Shown here piece by piece: positions 63,834 through 64,000 of a DNA stretch of 64,000 nt. The stretch is from assembly GCA_038496675.1 (NCBI GenBank), contig CM076666.1:14320029-14384028 (forward strand). Direction: 5' to 3'. How positions within the stretch are numbered: position 1 is the stretch's first letter; every line of letters starts with the position of its first letter. This DNA is from Rachycentron canadum (lineage: Eukaryota > Chordata > Actinopteri > Carangiformes > Rachycentridae). A program made the translations under genes and the position numbers. Below the pieces are notes generated by a model, which had not been told where the DNA came from, ran no database searches, and saw nothing but the letters and a program-made list of their open reading frames with translations.

Positions 63834-63998
63834 GGATGGTAGTTTGCCTGATGTTAATTCTCACATCAGCAAATGTGTGTCATCCTAGATAAACATGTTC
63901 CACCAGATGCACATTGATGCTATTATAACTAAGCTGAAAGATGAAGTGTAGACACTGGGCGGTACCGTACCAGAGCTTCACAGAATGAACTGCTACAG
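63834..63998 (+). other. Candidate exon at window end (5' UTR with uORF)
   Basis: A long pyrimidine tract followed by CTGCTCCCTGCAG gives a strong acceptor at 63833, and CAG|GT at the last bases could be its donor, for a 165-nt exon. All three frames contain stops, so it would be mostly untranslated. It holds an 18-codon upstream ORF (ATG TTC CAC ... GTG TAG). An in-frame later ATG in good context opens MNCY just before the donor and could be the real start. The gene cannot be identified from four residues. Confidence 0.3.
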
Positions 63999-64000
63999 GT

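Overview
The window is vertebrate nuclear DNA, almost certainly from a teleost and probably a percomorph fish. The evidence is one split vertebrate zinc-finger gene with canonical introns, long AT-rich non-coding stretches, very many CA/GT microsatellites, and interspersed elements that resemble abundant percomorph repeats as I remember them. There are no operons, bacterial genes, CRISPR arrays or viral genes. I found no previously undescribed biological system.

The only protein-coding gene I can name is zbtb7c, on the minus strand at 1854-4414. Three coding exons (4414-3692, 3586-2913, 2475-1854) join in frame into a predicted 672-residue protein. It has an N-terminal BTB/POZ domain, a glycine stretch followed by a long Glu/Asp tract, a conserved linker and four C-terminal zinc fingers. 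Sequence 1-1853 is its probable 3' UTR and downstream flank. A likely splice acceptor just upstream of the start codon (4442-4443) implies one or more non-coding 5' exons further right, which I could not locate.

From 4.4 to 57.4 kb I found no credible coding sequence. The stretch holds microsatellites (the largest interrupted by an 82-base N gap at 42501-42582), a 25-copy CATC array, pyrimidine-rich tracts, a perfect 22-bp-arm hairpin at 41652-41701, and several degenerate non-autonomous transposons. These include four copies of one hAT-like family, one TTAA-flanked MITE, a foldback family, two other teleost repeat families and a tRNA-derived SINE head. The stretch may be the 5' intron of zbtb7c, an intergenic regulatory domain, or both.

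At 57.48-57.75 kb a CpG-containing, TATA-less promoter has a ZNF143/THAP11-like site, a CACGTG E-box and a downstream splice donor. It probably marks the start of a second gene transcribed to the right. A candidate second exon with a strong acceptor and an upstream ORF lies at the window end (63834-63998). Its coding part lies outside the window. CTIF is the right-hand neighbour of ZBTB7C in human as I recall, but nothing here identifies the gene.
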